Assembly: GCF_022096995.1 (NCBI RefSeq)
Contig: NZ_JACXGQ010000001.1
Coordinates: forward strand, 515,587-579,586
Direction of reading: 5' to 3'
Source of the DNA: Yoonia sp. I 8.24
GTDB lineage: Bacteria; Pseudomonadota; Alphaproteobacteria; Rhodobacterales; Rhodobacteraceae
DNA length: 64,000 nucleotides
Made by a program: the position numbers and the translations under genes. Below are positions 36,186 through 44,881 of the stretch, one piece after another; positions within the stretch are counted from its first letter, which is position 1, and each line of letters starts with the position of its first letter. The notes under the pieces were generated by a model. The model saw nothing but the letters and a program-made list of their open reading frames with translations, was not told where the DNA came from and did no database searches.

Positions 36186-37085
36186 ATGACCACCCAACCC
36201 AGCCTTTCAAACTGGCTCTCCATTCTTGCGCTCGGCTTGATATGGGGTGGGACGTTTATGGTCGTGACCATCGCGTTGGGCGGCTACGGTCCGCTAACAG
36301 TCGCCTGCGCGCGCACCACATTGGGCGCGCTTGCGCTGCTTTCGTTTATGGGGGTGATGCGGAGGCCATTGCCTGAATTTACGCCGCGGATGATCAAATA
36401 TTTGCTGGTGATCGGCCTGCTTAACACGGCAATCCCCTTTGCCTTGCTCAGCTGGGGGCAGCAATTTGTTCCTTCGGCATTTGCCGGGATTTCGATGGCC
36501 GCGTTACCGCTGTTTGTGTTGCCGCTGTCACATGTTTTCACGGATGAAAAGATGGATTTGCGCAATAGTCTTGGGGTACTGTTGGGGTTCGTGGGGGCCG
36601 CCGTGTTGATTGGCCCTGGGGTTTTGCGGGTCGGCACCGGGATGGAGCCATTGGGGCAAATTGCCTGTCTGCTTGCGGCGCTTTCATATGCTGTTTCAAG
36701 CATCATGACCCGCCGCTGCCCGCCCATCGACCCCATCACCATGACCGCGCTTTTGCTGGTTGTCGGCGCATGCGCCCTGATCCCAGCAATGCTGATGGTC
36801 GAGGGGGTGCCGCGCGCGACGGACACGACAACCACCATGGCGATTGTATTTTTGGGCATCGTGCCGACCGCTCTTGCAGCTCTGATCCGTGTCACCGTGA
36901 TCCGGTCTGCGGGCAGCATATTCTTAACGCTGGTGAACTACCAAGTGCCTGTCTGGTCAATGATATTTGGCGCACTGATCCTAAGCGAAGCCCTGCCATG
37001 GCGGTTTTTCGCAGCCCTAGGTCTGATCATGTGTGGACTTATGGTCAGCCAATGGAAAAGTCTAAAGAAATTCTTACCCATATAG
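36186..37085 (+). CDS. EamA/DMT-family exporter
   Basis: A ten-span, 299-residue drug/metabolite transporter made of two EamA repeats (first: LSILALGLIWGGTFMVVTIALGG; second begins about residue 150, ALSYAVSSIMTRRC). The family exports amino acids, metabolites or drugs by secondary transport. It could also start at GTG 36168, overlapping the ABM stop by four bases; the ATG at 36186 is chosen for its family-like beginning. It ends the ArsR-controlled cluster. Confidence 0.83.
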   Translation: MTTQPSLSNWLSILALGLIWGGTFMVVTIALGGYGPLTVACARTTLGALALLSFMGVMRRPLPEFTPRMIKYLLVIGLLNTAIPFALLSWGQQFVPSAFAGISMAALPLFVLPLSHVFTDEKMDLRNSLGVLLGFVGAAVLIGPGVLRVGTGMEPLGQIACLLAALSYAVSSIMTRRCPPIDPITMTALLLVVGACALIPAMLMVEGVPRATDTTTTMAIVFLGIVPTALAALIRVTVIRSAGSIFLTLVNYQVPVWSMIFGALILSEALPWRFFAALGLIMCGLMVSQWKSLKKFLPI

Positions 37086-37163
37086 CAAAATTCGCAACAA
37101 TCCGTCATATTAAGGCCCTATTTCGCCCTGCAATTGGCACTCAAGAAACAATCGGAGCCAATT

Positions 37164-38006
37164 ATGCGATCTTTATTCACAGGCCTTATGGCCGCATTTC
37201 TATTAACCTCATTCGCTACACAAGCCGAGGCCCGGCGCGGTGGTGGTTATTCCACGGCACAAGAGCTATTGTTTGTTGCACCAACCGAATTAGGCACCCC
37301 TGATAAACCACTCGCACTGTGTCACTTGGTGGAAACTAAATCCGTTATTTTCGTCAACTTCTGGCGCTCGATGCAAGGCTATGCAATCGCTGAAAACGGC
37401 TGTCAGACCGATAGCTATTATGATTTTGACGCCGAAGGACTTAAACTTGCCCAAGCGGCAGGCGTGATCGATACGGATATCCCATCGGTGCCAAAACTAT
37501 CGCTTGCAGAAATCGCCGGCGGCTTTTGGGGTTTCGGCGCGATTGGCCTGCTATTGATCTTTGCCGCACTCAAGGCAGCGAAAGCAGCCGCGCGCAAGAA
37601 ACAGCGATTGGCGTTGATGGCAAATGGATCGCGGGGGGCAAAAGCAATTCTTGACGCGATGTGCCACGCCGCAAAAGCTGATGGGCGCGTTGATCCATCA
37701 GAGATCGCAACGATCAAATCCGTCGCAGAGCAAATGACCGGCGAGGTGTTTTCTGAAGACACTGTAAAACAAATGACCGACCTTGCGAACACAGGCCTGA
37801 ACGATGCGGGTTATAGCGCCTTAATCAAAGGATGCAGCAAAGAAGAACAGCTTGATATGATGCGCGGCGTTCTTCTTGTTGTTGCGGCAGACGGACACTT
37901 TGCAGGTAAAGAAAAGGAATTCGTCGGCGGGCTCGCAAAGGCGATGAAAATGGCACCGGATATCATTACAAGCCTACTGGCCGAAATCACGGCACCAAAA
38001 ACCTAG
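37164..38006 (+). CDS. Signal-anchored membrane protein with TerB-like domain
   Basis: A 280-residue protein. A signal peptide (1-22, ending QAEA) leads a ~100-residue periplasmic region with two cysteines (ALCHLV and NGCQTD). One membrane span follows (EIAGGFWGFGAIGLLLIFAAL) with a basic stretch. The cytosolic end is a TerB/DjlA-N-like helical domain with its acidic metal-type motifs (HAAKADGRVDPSE and VAADGHFAGKEKE). TerB domains are linked to membrane stress and tellurite resistance, but the function of this stand-alone form is unknown. The ribosome site CGGAGCC supports 37164. Confidence 0.8.
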   Translation: MRSLFTGLMAAFLLTSFATQAEARRGGGYSTAQELLFVAPTELGTPDKPLALCHLVETKSVIFVNFWRSMQGYAIAENGCQTDSYYDFDAEGLKLAQAAGVIDTDIPSVPKLSLAEIAGGFWGFGAIGLLLIFAALKAAKAAARKKQRLALMANGSRGAKAILDAMCHAAKADGRVDPSEIATIKSVAEQMTGEVFSEDTVKQMTDLANTGLNDAGYSALIKGCSKEEQLDMMRGVLLVVAADGHFAGKEKEFVGGLAKAMKMAPDIITSLLAEITAPKT

Positions 38007-38026
38007 TACGTCAAAAGCGTGGCGGT

Positions 38027-39370
38027 CTAAATGGCCGCCGCGACTTCGGCCACGATGCCATCGACGGTTTGCGCGAGTAACGCATCGTCTTCGCATTCTG
38101 CCATCACACGGATCAGCGGTTCGGTCCCTGATTTGCGGATCAGCAGACGCCCTTTACCAACCAGCGATGCTTCAGCCGCTTTAATCGCATCCTGCACGGA
38201 TTGCGCCGCAAGCGGGTCTTGCCCCGCCGTGTAACGCACGTTTTTGAGCATCTGCGGGACGGTTTCAAAGCTCTTGCTCAGCGCGCTCGCCTTCTTGCCC
38301 GTCTCGATCATCGCGGCAAGGAATTGCAGCCCCGCAAGCAACCCGTCGCCGGTTGTCGCAAAATCGGTCATCACGATGTGACCCGATTGCTCTCCGCCAA
38401 GGTTCCAGCCATTTGCGCGCATCGCTTCGACCACATAGCGGTCGCCGACCGCCGTACGCGCAAGATTAAGCCCGCGCCCATCAAGATAGCGCTCTAGCCC
38501 AAGGTTCGACATCACCGTCGCGACCAGCGTGCCGCCGTTCAACCGCCCTTGATCCGCCCAACGCCCCGCCAAAAGCGCCATCAGTTGATCGCCATCAGCC
38601 ACTTGGCCGGTTTCATCGATCATCATCACCCGGTCAGCATCGCCATCAAGACAAATACCCACGTCGGCCCCTGTTTCAAGAATTTTTGCAGCGGCCGCCT
38701 GCGGGCTCGTTGAGCCGCAGTTTTCATTGATATTCAAACCGTTGGGCGCCACCCCAACAGGGATCACTTCGGCGCCTAGCTCCCAGAGAACTTCGGGGGC
38801 GACACGGTGTGCGGCGCCATTGGCGCAATCAATCACAACCTTCAGCCCATCCAACCGCATCCCACTTGGGAAGGTGGATTTGATCCGTTCGGCATAGCGA
38901 AACCGCCCATCATCCACACGTTTCGCCCGACCGATATTTTCGGCCTGCGCTGGGGTGATGTCGCTTTCGATCAATGCTTCGATTTCTGTTTCGGCCTCAT
39001 CAGACAGCTTAAACCCGTCCGGCCCAAAGAATTTAATGCCATTGTCATGATGCGGGTTATGGCTCGCGGAAATCATGATCCCCACATCTGCGCGCATCGA
39101 CGTGGTCAACAGCCCAACCGCCGGTGTCGGCACAGGCCCTAGCAACAGCACATTCATGCCCGTACTGGTCAACCCGGCTGTCAGCGCATTTTCAAACATA
39201 TAGCCAGAGAGGCGCGTATCTTTGCCGATCACGACGCGGTGCCCATTGGAGCCGTCATTGCGAAAATAACGCCCGGCGGCGGCCCCAATTTTCAACGCCA
39301 TATCGGCGGTCATTGGATAGGTGTTTGCCTTGCCGCGCACGCCATCCGTGCCAAAAAATTTACGTGCCAT
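38027..39370 (-). CDS. glmM: Phosphoglucosamine mutase
   Basis: A 447-residue mutase that makes glucosamine-1-phosphate for peptidoglycan and lipid A. It starts [14 protein letters not shown], with the phosphoserine loop [20 protein letters not shown], the metal loop DGDADR and the phosphate-binding end [14 protein letters not shown]. The length is standard. Last gene of folB-folP-glmM, starting three bases after the folP stop. Confidence 0.97.
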   Translation of the reverse strand: MARKFFGTDGVRGKANTYPMTADMALKIGAAAGRYFRNDGSNGHRVVIGKDTRLSGYMFENALTAGLTSTGMNVLLLGPVPTPAVGLLTTSMRADVGIMISASHNPHHDNGIKFFGPDGFKLSDEAETEIEALIESDITPAQAENIGRAKRVDDGRFRYAERIKSTFPSGMRLDGLKVVIDCANGAAHRVAPEVLWELGAEVIPVGVAPNGLNINENCGSTSPQAAAAKILETGADVGICLDGDADRVMMIDETGQVADGDQLMALLAGRWADQGRLNGGTLVATVMSNLGLERYLDGRGLNLARTAVGDRYVVEAMRANGWNLGGEQSGHIVMTDFATTGDGLLAGLQFLAAMIETGKKASALSKSFETVPQMLKNVRYTAGQDPLAAQSVQDAIKAAEASLVGKGRLLIRKSGTEPLIRVMAECEDDALLAQTVDGIVAEVAAAI

Positions 39371-39373
39371 GTT

Positions 39374-40381
39374 TTAAACTGCCCCGTTGATTGCCCATTC
39401 CAGGTCAAGCGCCTGTTTGGTGGCGCTTATATCGTGAACGCGGAGCAGTTGCACCCCTTGACGCGCGCCGTGCAAGGCCACGGCAACCGATCCCGGCACG
39501 CGATCTGCGGCATCTTGCCCACCGCCCAGCGTGCCGATAAATTTTTTACGCGACGCGCCCAACAGTACCGGACACCCCAAGGCGTGAAACAACGATAATC
39601 CACGTAGCAAAGCCAAATTGTGATCCAGCGTTTTGCCAAAGCCAATCCCCGGATCAACGACGATGCGGTCGCGCGCAATACCGGCTGCAACCGCATGGTC
39701 GATACGCTGTGCAAGATAGTCATACACATCTAGCAAAACGTCATCGTAACGCGGATCTTGTTGCATCGTGGCAGGCGCACCTTGGGCATGCATCAGGCAG
39801 ACAGGCACTCCGGCTTGGGCTGTGACTGCAGCGGTGGCCATATCATACGCCAGCGCAGAGACGTCATTGACCAAATTGGCACCTGCGGCAATCGCAGCCT
39901 GTGCGACCGGTGCTTTGCGTGTATCAATCGAGATTGGGCGATCGCTTTGCGCGCGGATCGCCGCAATAACAGGCGCGGTGCGCGCGATTTCAACTTCTAC
40001 AGCTACGGTTTCAGCACCCGGACGCGTGCTTTCGCCGCCAATATCAATAATCGACGCGCCCGCCTGCACCATCGCAACCGCATGGGATACGGCAACATCG
40101 GCGGCACAAAACTTCCCGCCATCAGAAAAGCTATCAGGTGTCACGTTCAGGATGCCCATCAAATGCGGGCGATCCATGTCCATGCCTGCAATCGGGCGAG
40201 ATGTGCGCGTCAATCGGGCCAACACTGCGGGCGGGATGTCATCCGCTGCGATCCATTGGTCCGCCTGCCCACGGCGACGCATAATTGCCTGATCAAACCA
40301 ACATGCGCCCCCTGCAAGCCGATATGCGCCGAGCGCACGATCTGCCCCCATACGGACAATCGGCTGGTAGTAGATCGTCAT
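39374..40381 (-). CDS. folP: Dihydropteroate synthase
   Basis: A 335-residue enzyme that joins p-aminobenzoate to dihydropterin pyrophosphate. The TIM-barrel part starts about residue 67 with HLMGILNVTPDSFSDGG. The second motif is IIDIGGESTRPGAETV, and GIGFGKTLDHN and GASRKKFIG follow. It carries about 65 extra N-terminal residues (MTIYYQPIVRMGADRALG onward) not needed for the core fold, which makes it longer than the usual ~280. Its start overlaps the folB stop by four bases. Confidence 0.95.
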   Translation of the reverse strand: MTIYYQPIVRMGADRALGAYRLAGGACWFDQAIMRRRGQADQWIAADDIPPAVLARLTRTSRPIAGMDMDRPHLMGILNVTPDSFSDGGKFCAADVAVSHAVAMVQAGASIIDIGGESTRPGAETVAVEVEIARTAPVIAAIRAQSDRPISIDTRKAPVAQAAIAAGANLVNDVSALAYDMATAAVTAQAGVPVCLMHAQGAPATMQQDPRYDDVLLDVYDYLAQRIDHAVAAGIARDRIVVDPGIGFGKTLDHNLALLRGLSLFHALGCPVLLGASRKKFIGTLGGGQDAADRVPGSVAVALHGARQGVQLLRVHDISATKQALDLEWAINGAV

Positions 40382-41295
40382 ACCAGCACTTTGTTATGGC
40401 CGTCATTCACCCGCGTCGGCACAGAGCATGTCGGCGCATCGTCGCCAATAACAAGCAGTTCCTTGGCATCAATTTCTTGGGCAAACCACGCCACAAGCTG
40501 CCCCGCGTCACGCGGGCTCGCCGAAGGGCCATCCACCGCATCCAGCACAATCTTTGAAGGCGCCCAAATACAGATTTGATCGTTCTTCATCGCCCAATCC
40601 AATTCGGTCCGCGTGCCCACCACCATACAGCGGCGATCACGACTGGCGAGCAACCACGCGTTTTGTTCAATCGCGAGCAAATCAATACGGCGTTGCGCCA
40701 GCGCGTTTTGCGATTGCGGCGCGGCCACATCAGCCGACCCGACGCAAATAATCAACGGGGCATCCCGATCAGACAGCTGGTCAATCCACCCGGCCAAATG
40801 CGGCGAGGCAATAGCGCCGTTAGACAGATAGACCACACGCGGATGCGGGGCCTCTACATGGGATTGCCCCGCGTCAGCGATGCCATCGCGTGCGCGCATG
40901 ATTTCCACCCCAAGCGAAAACGGGCCGCGATCCAGCTTCTCAATCCGTACAAAGACGCGTTCGGCCTGCGGTTCCAGCAATATCCGTTCAGCCACACGTG
41001 CAGCGAGGGTCTCAAGCAGGTTGATCCGCTCAGCTTCAAGCTCGATCCCGATGGCTTCGGTGACTTTGTCATAGGATAAGATACGGTCGACATCGTCGTC
41101 GATCACGCCAAGCGGCGAGACTTCGACGACAACATTGAAACGCACCCGCTGCAAATGCCCCCGCTCTTGCTGAAACGCACCGATTTCGACCTGCACGGTA
41201 TAGTCGCGCAGAGAAATACGGTCACATGGGGTTTGGCTGCTGGCTTCTGCACGTTCGCTCGGATGCGCAAATGCTAGCCGGATTTCATCTGTCAT
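40378..41295 (-). CDS. folB: Dihydroneopterin aldolase with extra C-terminal domain
   Basis: A 305-residue protein. Residues ~27-140 are a complete dihydroneopterin aldolase (DYTVQVEIGAFQQERGH, ILSYDKVTEAI, NLLETLAARVAERIL and VFVRIEKLDRGP). It cleaves dihydroneopterin in folate synthesis. Residues ~150-305 form an unassigned alpha/beta domain with RVVYLSNGAIASPHLAGW, LIICVGSAD and QLVAWFAQEIDAKELLVIG. This has a faint likeness to small amino-acid-kinase folds. The usual neighbour folK is missing, but the extra domain does not resemble it. folB, folP and glmM overlap or nearly touch, so they are one operon. Confidence 0.85.
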   Translation of the reverse strand: MTDEIRLAFAHPSERAEASSQTPCDRISLRDYTVQVEIGAFQQERGHLQRVRFNVVVEVSPLGVIDDDVDRILSYDKVTEAIGIELEAERINLLETLAARVAERILLEPQAERVFVRIEKLDRGPFSLGVEIMRARDGIADAGQSHVEAPHPRVVYLSNGAIASPHLAGWIDQLSDRDAPLIICVGSADVAAPQSQNALAQRRIDLLAIEQNAWLLASRDRRCMVVGTRTELDWAMKNDQICIWAPSKIVLDAVDGPSASPRDAGQLVAWFAQEIDAKELLVIGDDAPTCSVPTRVNDGHNKVLV

Positions 41296-41394
41296 AGGCG
41301 CGTCCCGTCAATCAACGTCAATTGTGGATCGCATATAGATCAAATACGGGTCGGGCAACCGCAGGCCACGACACTCGCCGTAGCAATGGCGACG

Positions 41395-42063
41395 CTATTT
41401 AGACGCGGTACGCACTGGCTGGCGGTAAAAATAGTGCGATCCAATTGACGCGGTGCGCGGGAACCGTTGCGCCCAAGATGGGCTCACCGCTTTGGTATGG
41501 TAATGCGTCGCACCACCAGTCAGCACGCGCGGCGCGCCATCAATCAAGATACGCGCAACTTTGCCCACACGTTCCCAAGCGCGTGGTTCGTTGATCACTT
41601 CAGCGCGCCCATCACAAGTATAGGTAAACTGGCAAGCATAGCGACGCCCTGTTCCTTGGTTAATCACGCCGCAAAGCGTTCCCGGATAGGCGCTGCTGTC
41701 CACGCGGTTCAAGATCACCTCACCGACGGCAAACAGACCCTCAACGCTTTCGCCACGCGCTTCAAAATATAGCGCCTCGGCCAGACATTCCCATTGCGTA
41801 TCGCCCGTCGCAACGGACTGTGTCGCAAGATATTCTGCGTTGTAGATTTCGCCAGTTTGAGTTTGCACACCACGTTCGTCAGCTGGGGGGAGGCTCGTCA
41901 GCAAGCTCAGTCGGCTATCGGGGACAACAGAAAGCGCATCGCGTTCTTGACCAAGGATCGCACCAAGGCGGCTTGCCAAAACTTCATCCGCAAACGCGGC
42001 TGACGCGCTAAAGGAAACCGATGCCGCAACAACCGCGACCCAAACTGATTTAAGAAACGTCAT
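41395..42063 (-). CDS. Secreted SleB-type cell-wall hydrolase
   Basis: A 222-residue exported protein with a signal peptide (1-25, ending AAFA). The SleB/hydrolase_2 domain covers about 85-215, with the catalytic Glu region CLAEALYFEARGES and then GEVILNRVDSSAYPGTLCGVINQG, CQFTYTCDG and THYHTKAVSPSWA. It is expected to cleave glycan strands of peptidoglycan in the periplasm. It is monocistronic between the PPDK-like gene and folB, with its own 177-bp leader. Confidence 0.9.
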   Translation of the reverse strand: MTFLKSVWVAVVAASVSFSASAAFADEVLASRLGAILGQERDALSVVPDSRLSLLTSLPPADERGVQTQTGEIYNAEYLATQSVATGDTQWECLAEALYFEARGESVEGLFAVGEVILNRVDSSAYPGTLCGVINQGTGRRYACQFTYTCDGRAEVINEPRAWERVGKVARILIDGAPRVLTGGATHYHTKAVSPSWAQRFPRTASIGSHYFYRQPVRTASK

Positions 42064-42240
42064 ATTTTCCCACCACGGAGACCACGCGGCAATGCCCCAC
42101 GCAAGCGTCGGTGTCTTTAGGGGAAAGAAATCGCCACGTCCACCCCCTCAAACGGGGGCGCGACAAAAGACGCCACGGAATAGCGACACTTACGACATCT
42201 AACGCAATATCAGAACATTTTCAAAGCGAATGCAACAACA

Positions 42241-44793
42241 TTATTTGGCTAATTTTGCATTAAGTTGATCCGTAAGCGCCAGTTGCGCCGCAGTGAGTCG
42301 CGCGACGGGCACACGGAAAGGTGAACAGGACACGTAATCAAACGCATGTTCCCGGCAAAACGCAATCGCCGTTCGGCTGCCCGCATGTTCGCCACAAATC
42401 GACAAGGTTACATCCTTGCGGCCTTTTCGGCCCCGCTCTGCCCCCAGCGCGACAAGTTCGCCGACACCTTCGACATCCAGCGTGTGGAACGGGTCTTCGG
42501 CGTAAACGCCTTGTTGGACATAGGCTGACATGAAACGGCCCGCATCATCACGTGACAGGCCGTAGGTCATCTGCGTCAGATCATTTGTCCCGAACGATAG
42601 GAATGACGCATATTCAGCGATATCTTCCGCCCGCAAGGCCGCGCGCGGTGTTTCAACCATCACGCCAAGGCGGTAATTAAGCGCGGATTTGCTTTTGCTT
42701 AGTACTGCATTTGCAACGGAATCAACACGGGTTTTCACAAGTTCCACTTCACGCATCGCGCTGACAAGCGGGATCATAATTTCTGCAGAAATATCAACGC
42801 CTGCTTCGCCCACTGCCACCATCGCCTCAAAGATCGCTTGGGCTTGCATGTCATAGATTTCAGGGATCGCGATCCCAAGACGCACACCGCGCATGCCGAG
42901 CATCGGGTTATATTCAGACAGCGCGTTCACCCGTTCGGTGACATCAGACAGCGGCAGCGCAAGCTGTTCTGCCAAATCGCGCAGGCCAGCTTTGTCCGAA
43001 GGTAGGAATTCATGCAGCGGCGGGTCAAACAGGCGCACGCAAACGCTTTTGCCTGCCATAATCGTAAACAGGGCCTCAAAATCGTCACGCTGCATCGGCA
43101 ACAAACGATCCAGCACCGCGCGCCGATCATCAGAGCTTTCGGCGAAAATCATTTCGCGCATGACCCCCAACCGATCCCCGTCAAAGAACATATGTTCCGT
43201 GCGACACAGCCCGATCCCTTCGGCAGCAAAATTCTGGGCAGCTTGGGCATCGGCAGGGGTATCCGCATTCGCGCGCACGCCGATATCACGATAATCATCG
43301 GCCCATTCAAGTAAGGTCTGAAAGGCCCCATCAAGGGCAGCTTCAAGCATGGCGGGCGCGCCAGCAAGCACTTCGCCCGTGGTCCCGTCAACGGTAATCA
43401 CATCGCCCTTGGCAAATTTGCGCCCGTCCGGGCCGCTGATCACAGATTTCTTCCGGTCAATCGTCAGATCAAACGCGCCCACAACGCACGGCAGCCCCAA
43501 ACCGCGCCCGATCACCGCCGCGTGGCTGGTCACACCGCCACGCATGGTCAGCACAGCCTGCGCCGCATGCATGCCGCGAATATCTTCGGGGGTGGTTTCG
43601 CGGCGCACAAGCACGCAGGCTTCGCCGCGGGCAGCACTTGCCTGGGCTTCAGCCGCAGTTAACACAATACGCCCTGACGCGGCGCCCGGACTGGCGGCAA
43701 TGCCGCGCACGATCAAATCGCGCTTGGCGTTTGGGTCGACCTGACGGTGCAGCAATTCTGACAGGGCCGCGGGTTCAACCCGCATCACGGCCTCTTCGCG
43801 CGGGATGATGCCATCCTGTGCCAAGGCAACCGCAATCCGCACAGTGGCACGCGACGACCGCTGCACCCGGATCGCATCCAGAATAAACAGCTCTCCACGG
43901 CGCAACGTAAACTTGATTTGCATCTCTTCGCGCAGCCTTTGGCGGGCCAAAGCCCCATGTGCCAACAATTGGGCGAATACCGCAGGGCAGCATTCCTCGA
44001 GCGATGGACCGCGACCATCTTTGCACAGATAAATCGCGCCTTCCGCCTCGCGCAGGCCCGGCCTGCCGTTGCTTTGGGGCAGATAGCGGCCCCGTACGCG
44101 CGGCAACCCAGATTGGGCGTCAACAAATTCAATCTCGCCAGAGCCGCTTTCGTCGGGCCCGACACCCAAGACCATCGCCTGCACCACAAGGCCCAGCCCT
44201 GCATCGATAGGGGCGCCCTTTGCCTGACGCAGCAATCGCGCGGTTGTGCCATCCCATGCGCGGGCCATTGATCGCAAAACCTCGGCCAATTGTACACCGA
44301 CATCTTGGGGGAACACCTCGTCTGTTTCGACCTCATAGGTGTCCAACATCGCCCTTAGGCTGGCCGCATCGGCGACGTCTGGCAGATAAAACGCGTCTGG
44401 ATCAAGCCGCGCCACATGCACCGCATAGGCCTGCACAAACCGCAGATAGATCTTGGTCGCTTCAGCTTCGCCAAGCTGTTCCACCAATTCCGCGTGGCGC
44501 GCATCATTCATGCCAACATGCAGCATCGCACCCGGCCCGCCCCAGTCAGGATCAAGGCTGGATGGGCGCACTGACAAAAGTGGCGCATCGCCAAACGGGG
44601 CGAGCAACGCCACCATCTCCGGCATCTGCCCTACTGCGATCTCGCGCACAGAGTCAAAAGACAGCGCAACCGTCATAGGCACAGGCATATCCAAGCGGAT
44701 CAGCCGTTGCAGGCATTTGGCCCGCCCGCCATGCACATCCGCCGACATCGCAGCCGTGGGCGTGATCAAGGTCAATGGCTGGATATCTGTCAT
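42241..44793 (-). CDS. Pyruvate phosphate dikinase-like PEP-utilising enzyme
   Basis: An 850-residue protein with the PPDK order: N-terminal ATP-grasp, phosphohistidine domain, C-terminal PEP/pyruvate barrel. The swivelling histidine is in GGVTSHAAVIGRGLGLPCVVG. The barrel is intact (SFGTNDLTQMTYGLSRDDAGRF and the catalytic Cys of SICGEHAG, then YVSCSPFRVPVARLTAAQ). The ATP half is divergent: the Lys of the usual GGKGANLAEM is Arg (GGRAKCLQRL) and the usual SVRSGA is SVRPSS. It probably still transfers phosphate between PEP and pyruvate, but nucleotide use may differ from standard PPDK. A GTG at 44802 is an alternative start. It follows glyS on the same strand. Confidence 0.82.
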   Translation of the reverse strand: MTDIQPLTLITPTAAMSADVHGGRAKCLQRLIRLDMPVPMTVALSFDSVREIAVGQMPEMVALLAPFGDAPLLSVRPSSLDPDWGGPGAMLHVGMNDARHAELVEQLGEAEATKIYLRFVQAYAVHVARLDPDAFYLPDVADAASLRAMLDTYEVETDEVFPQDVGVQLAEVLRSMARAWDGTTARLLRQAKGAPIDAGLGLVVQAMVLGVGPDESGSGEIEFVDAQSGLPRVRGRYLPQSNGRPGLREAEGAIYLCKDGRGPSLEECCPAVFAQLLAHGALARQRLREEMQIKFTLRRGELFILDAIRVQRSSRATVRIAVALAQDGIIPREEAVMRVEPAALSELLHRQVDPNAKRDLIVRGIAASPGAASGRIVLTAAEAQASAARGEACVLVRRETTPEDIRGMHAAQAVLTMRGGVTSHAAVIGRGLGLPCVVGAFDLTIDRKKSVISGPDGRKFAKGDVITVDGTTGEVLAGAPAMLEAALDGAFQTLLEWADDYRDIGVRANADTPADAQAAQNFAAEGIGLCRTEHMFFDGDRLGVMREMIFAESSDDRRAVLDRLLPMQRDDFEALFTIMAGKSVCVRLFDPPLHEFLPSDKAGLRDLAEQLALPLSDVTERVNALSEYNPMLGMRGVRLGIAIPEIYDMQAQAIFEAMVAVGEAGVDISAEIMIPLVSAMREVELVKTRVDSVANAVLSKSKSALNYRLGVMVETPRAALRAEDIAEYASFLSFGTNDLTQMTYGLSRDDAGRFMSAYVQQGVYAEDPFHTLDVEGVGELVALGAERGRKGRKDVTLSICGEHAGSRTAIAFCREHAFDYVSCSPFRVPVARLTAAQLALTDQLNAKLAK

Positions 44794-44881
44794 TTGCTGC
44801 ACTGCGGCGAACCCCCATACTGTCGGTGCAGCATAGAGGGTTGCCTACCGAATAGGCAAAGGAAACTTAACAGTCTTGTGA

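Noticed and set aside
42120..42170. Hairpin CCCCC/GGGGG upstream of the SleB-type gene as terminator
   Set aside because: Only five base pairs and no T tract; it lies in a leader, not after a gene end on that strand with good geometry.
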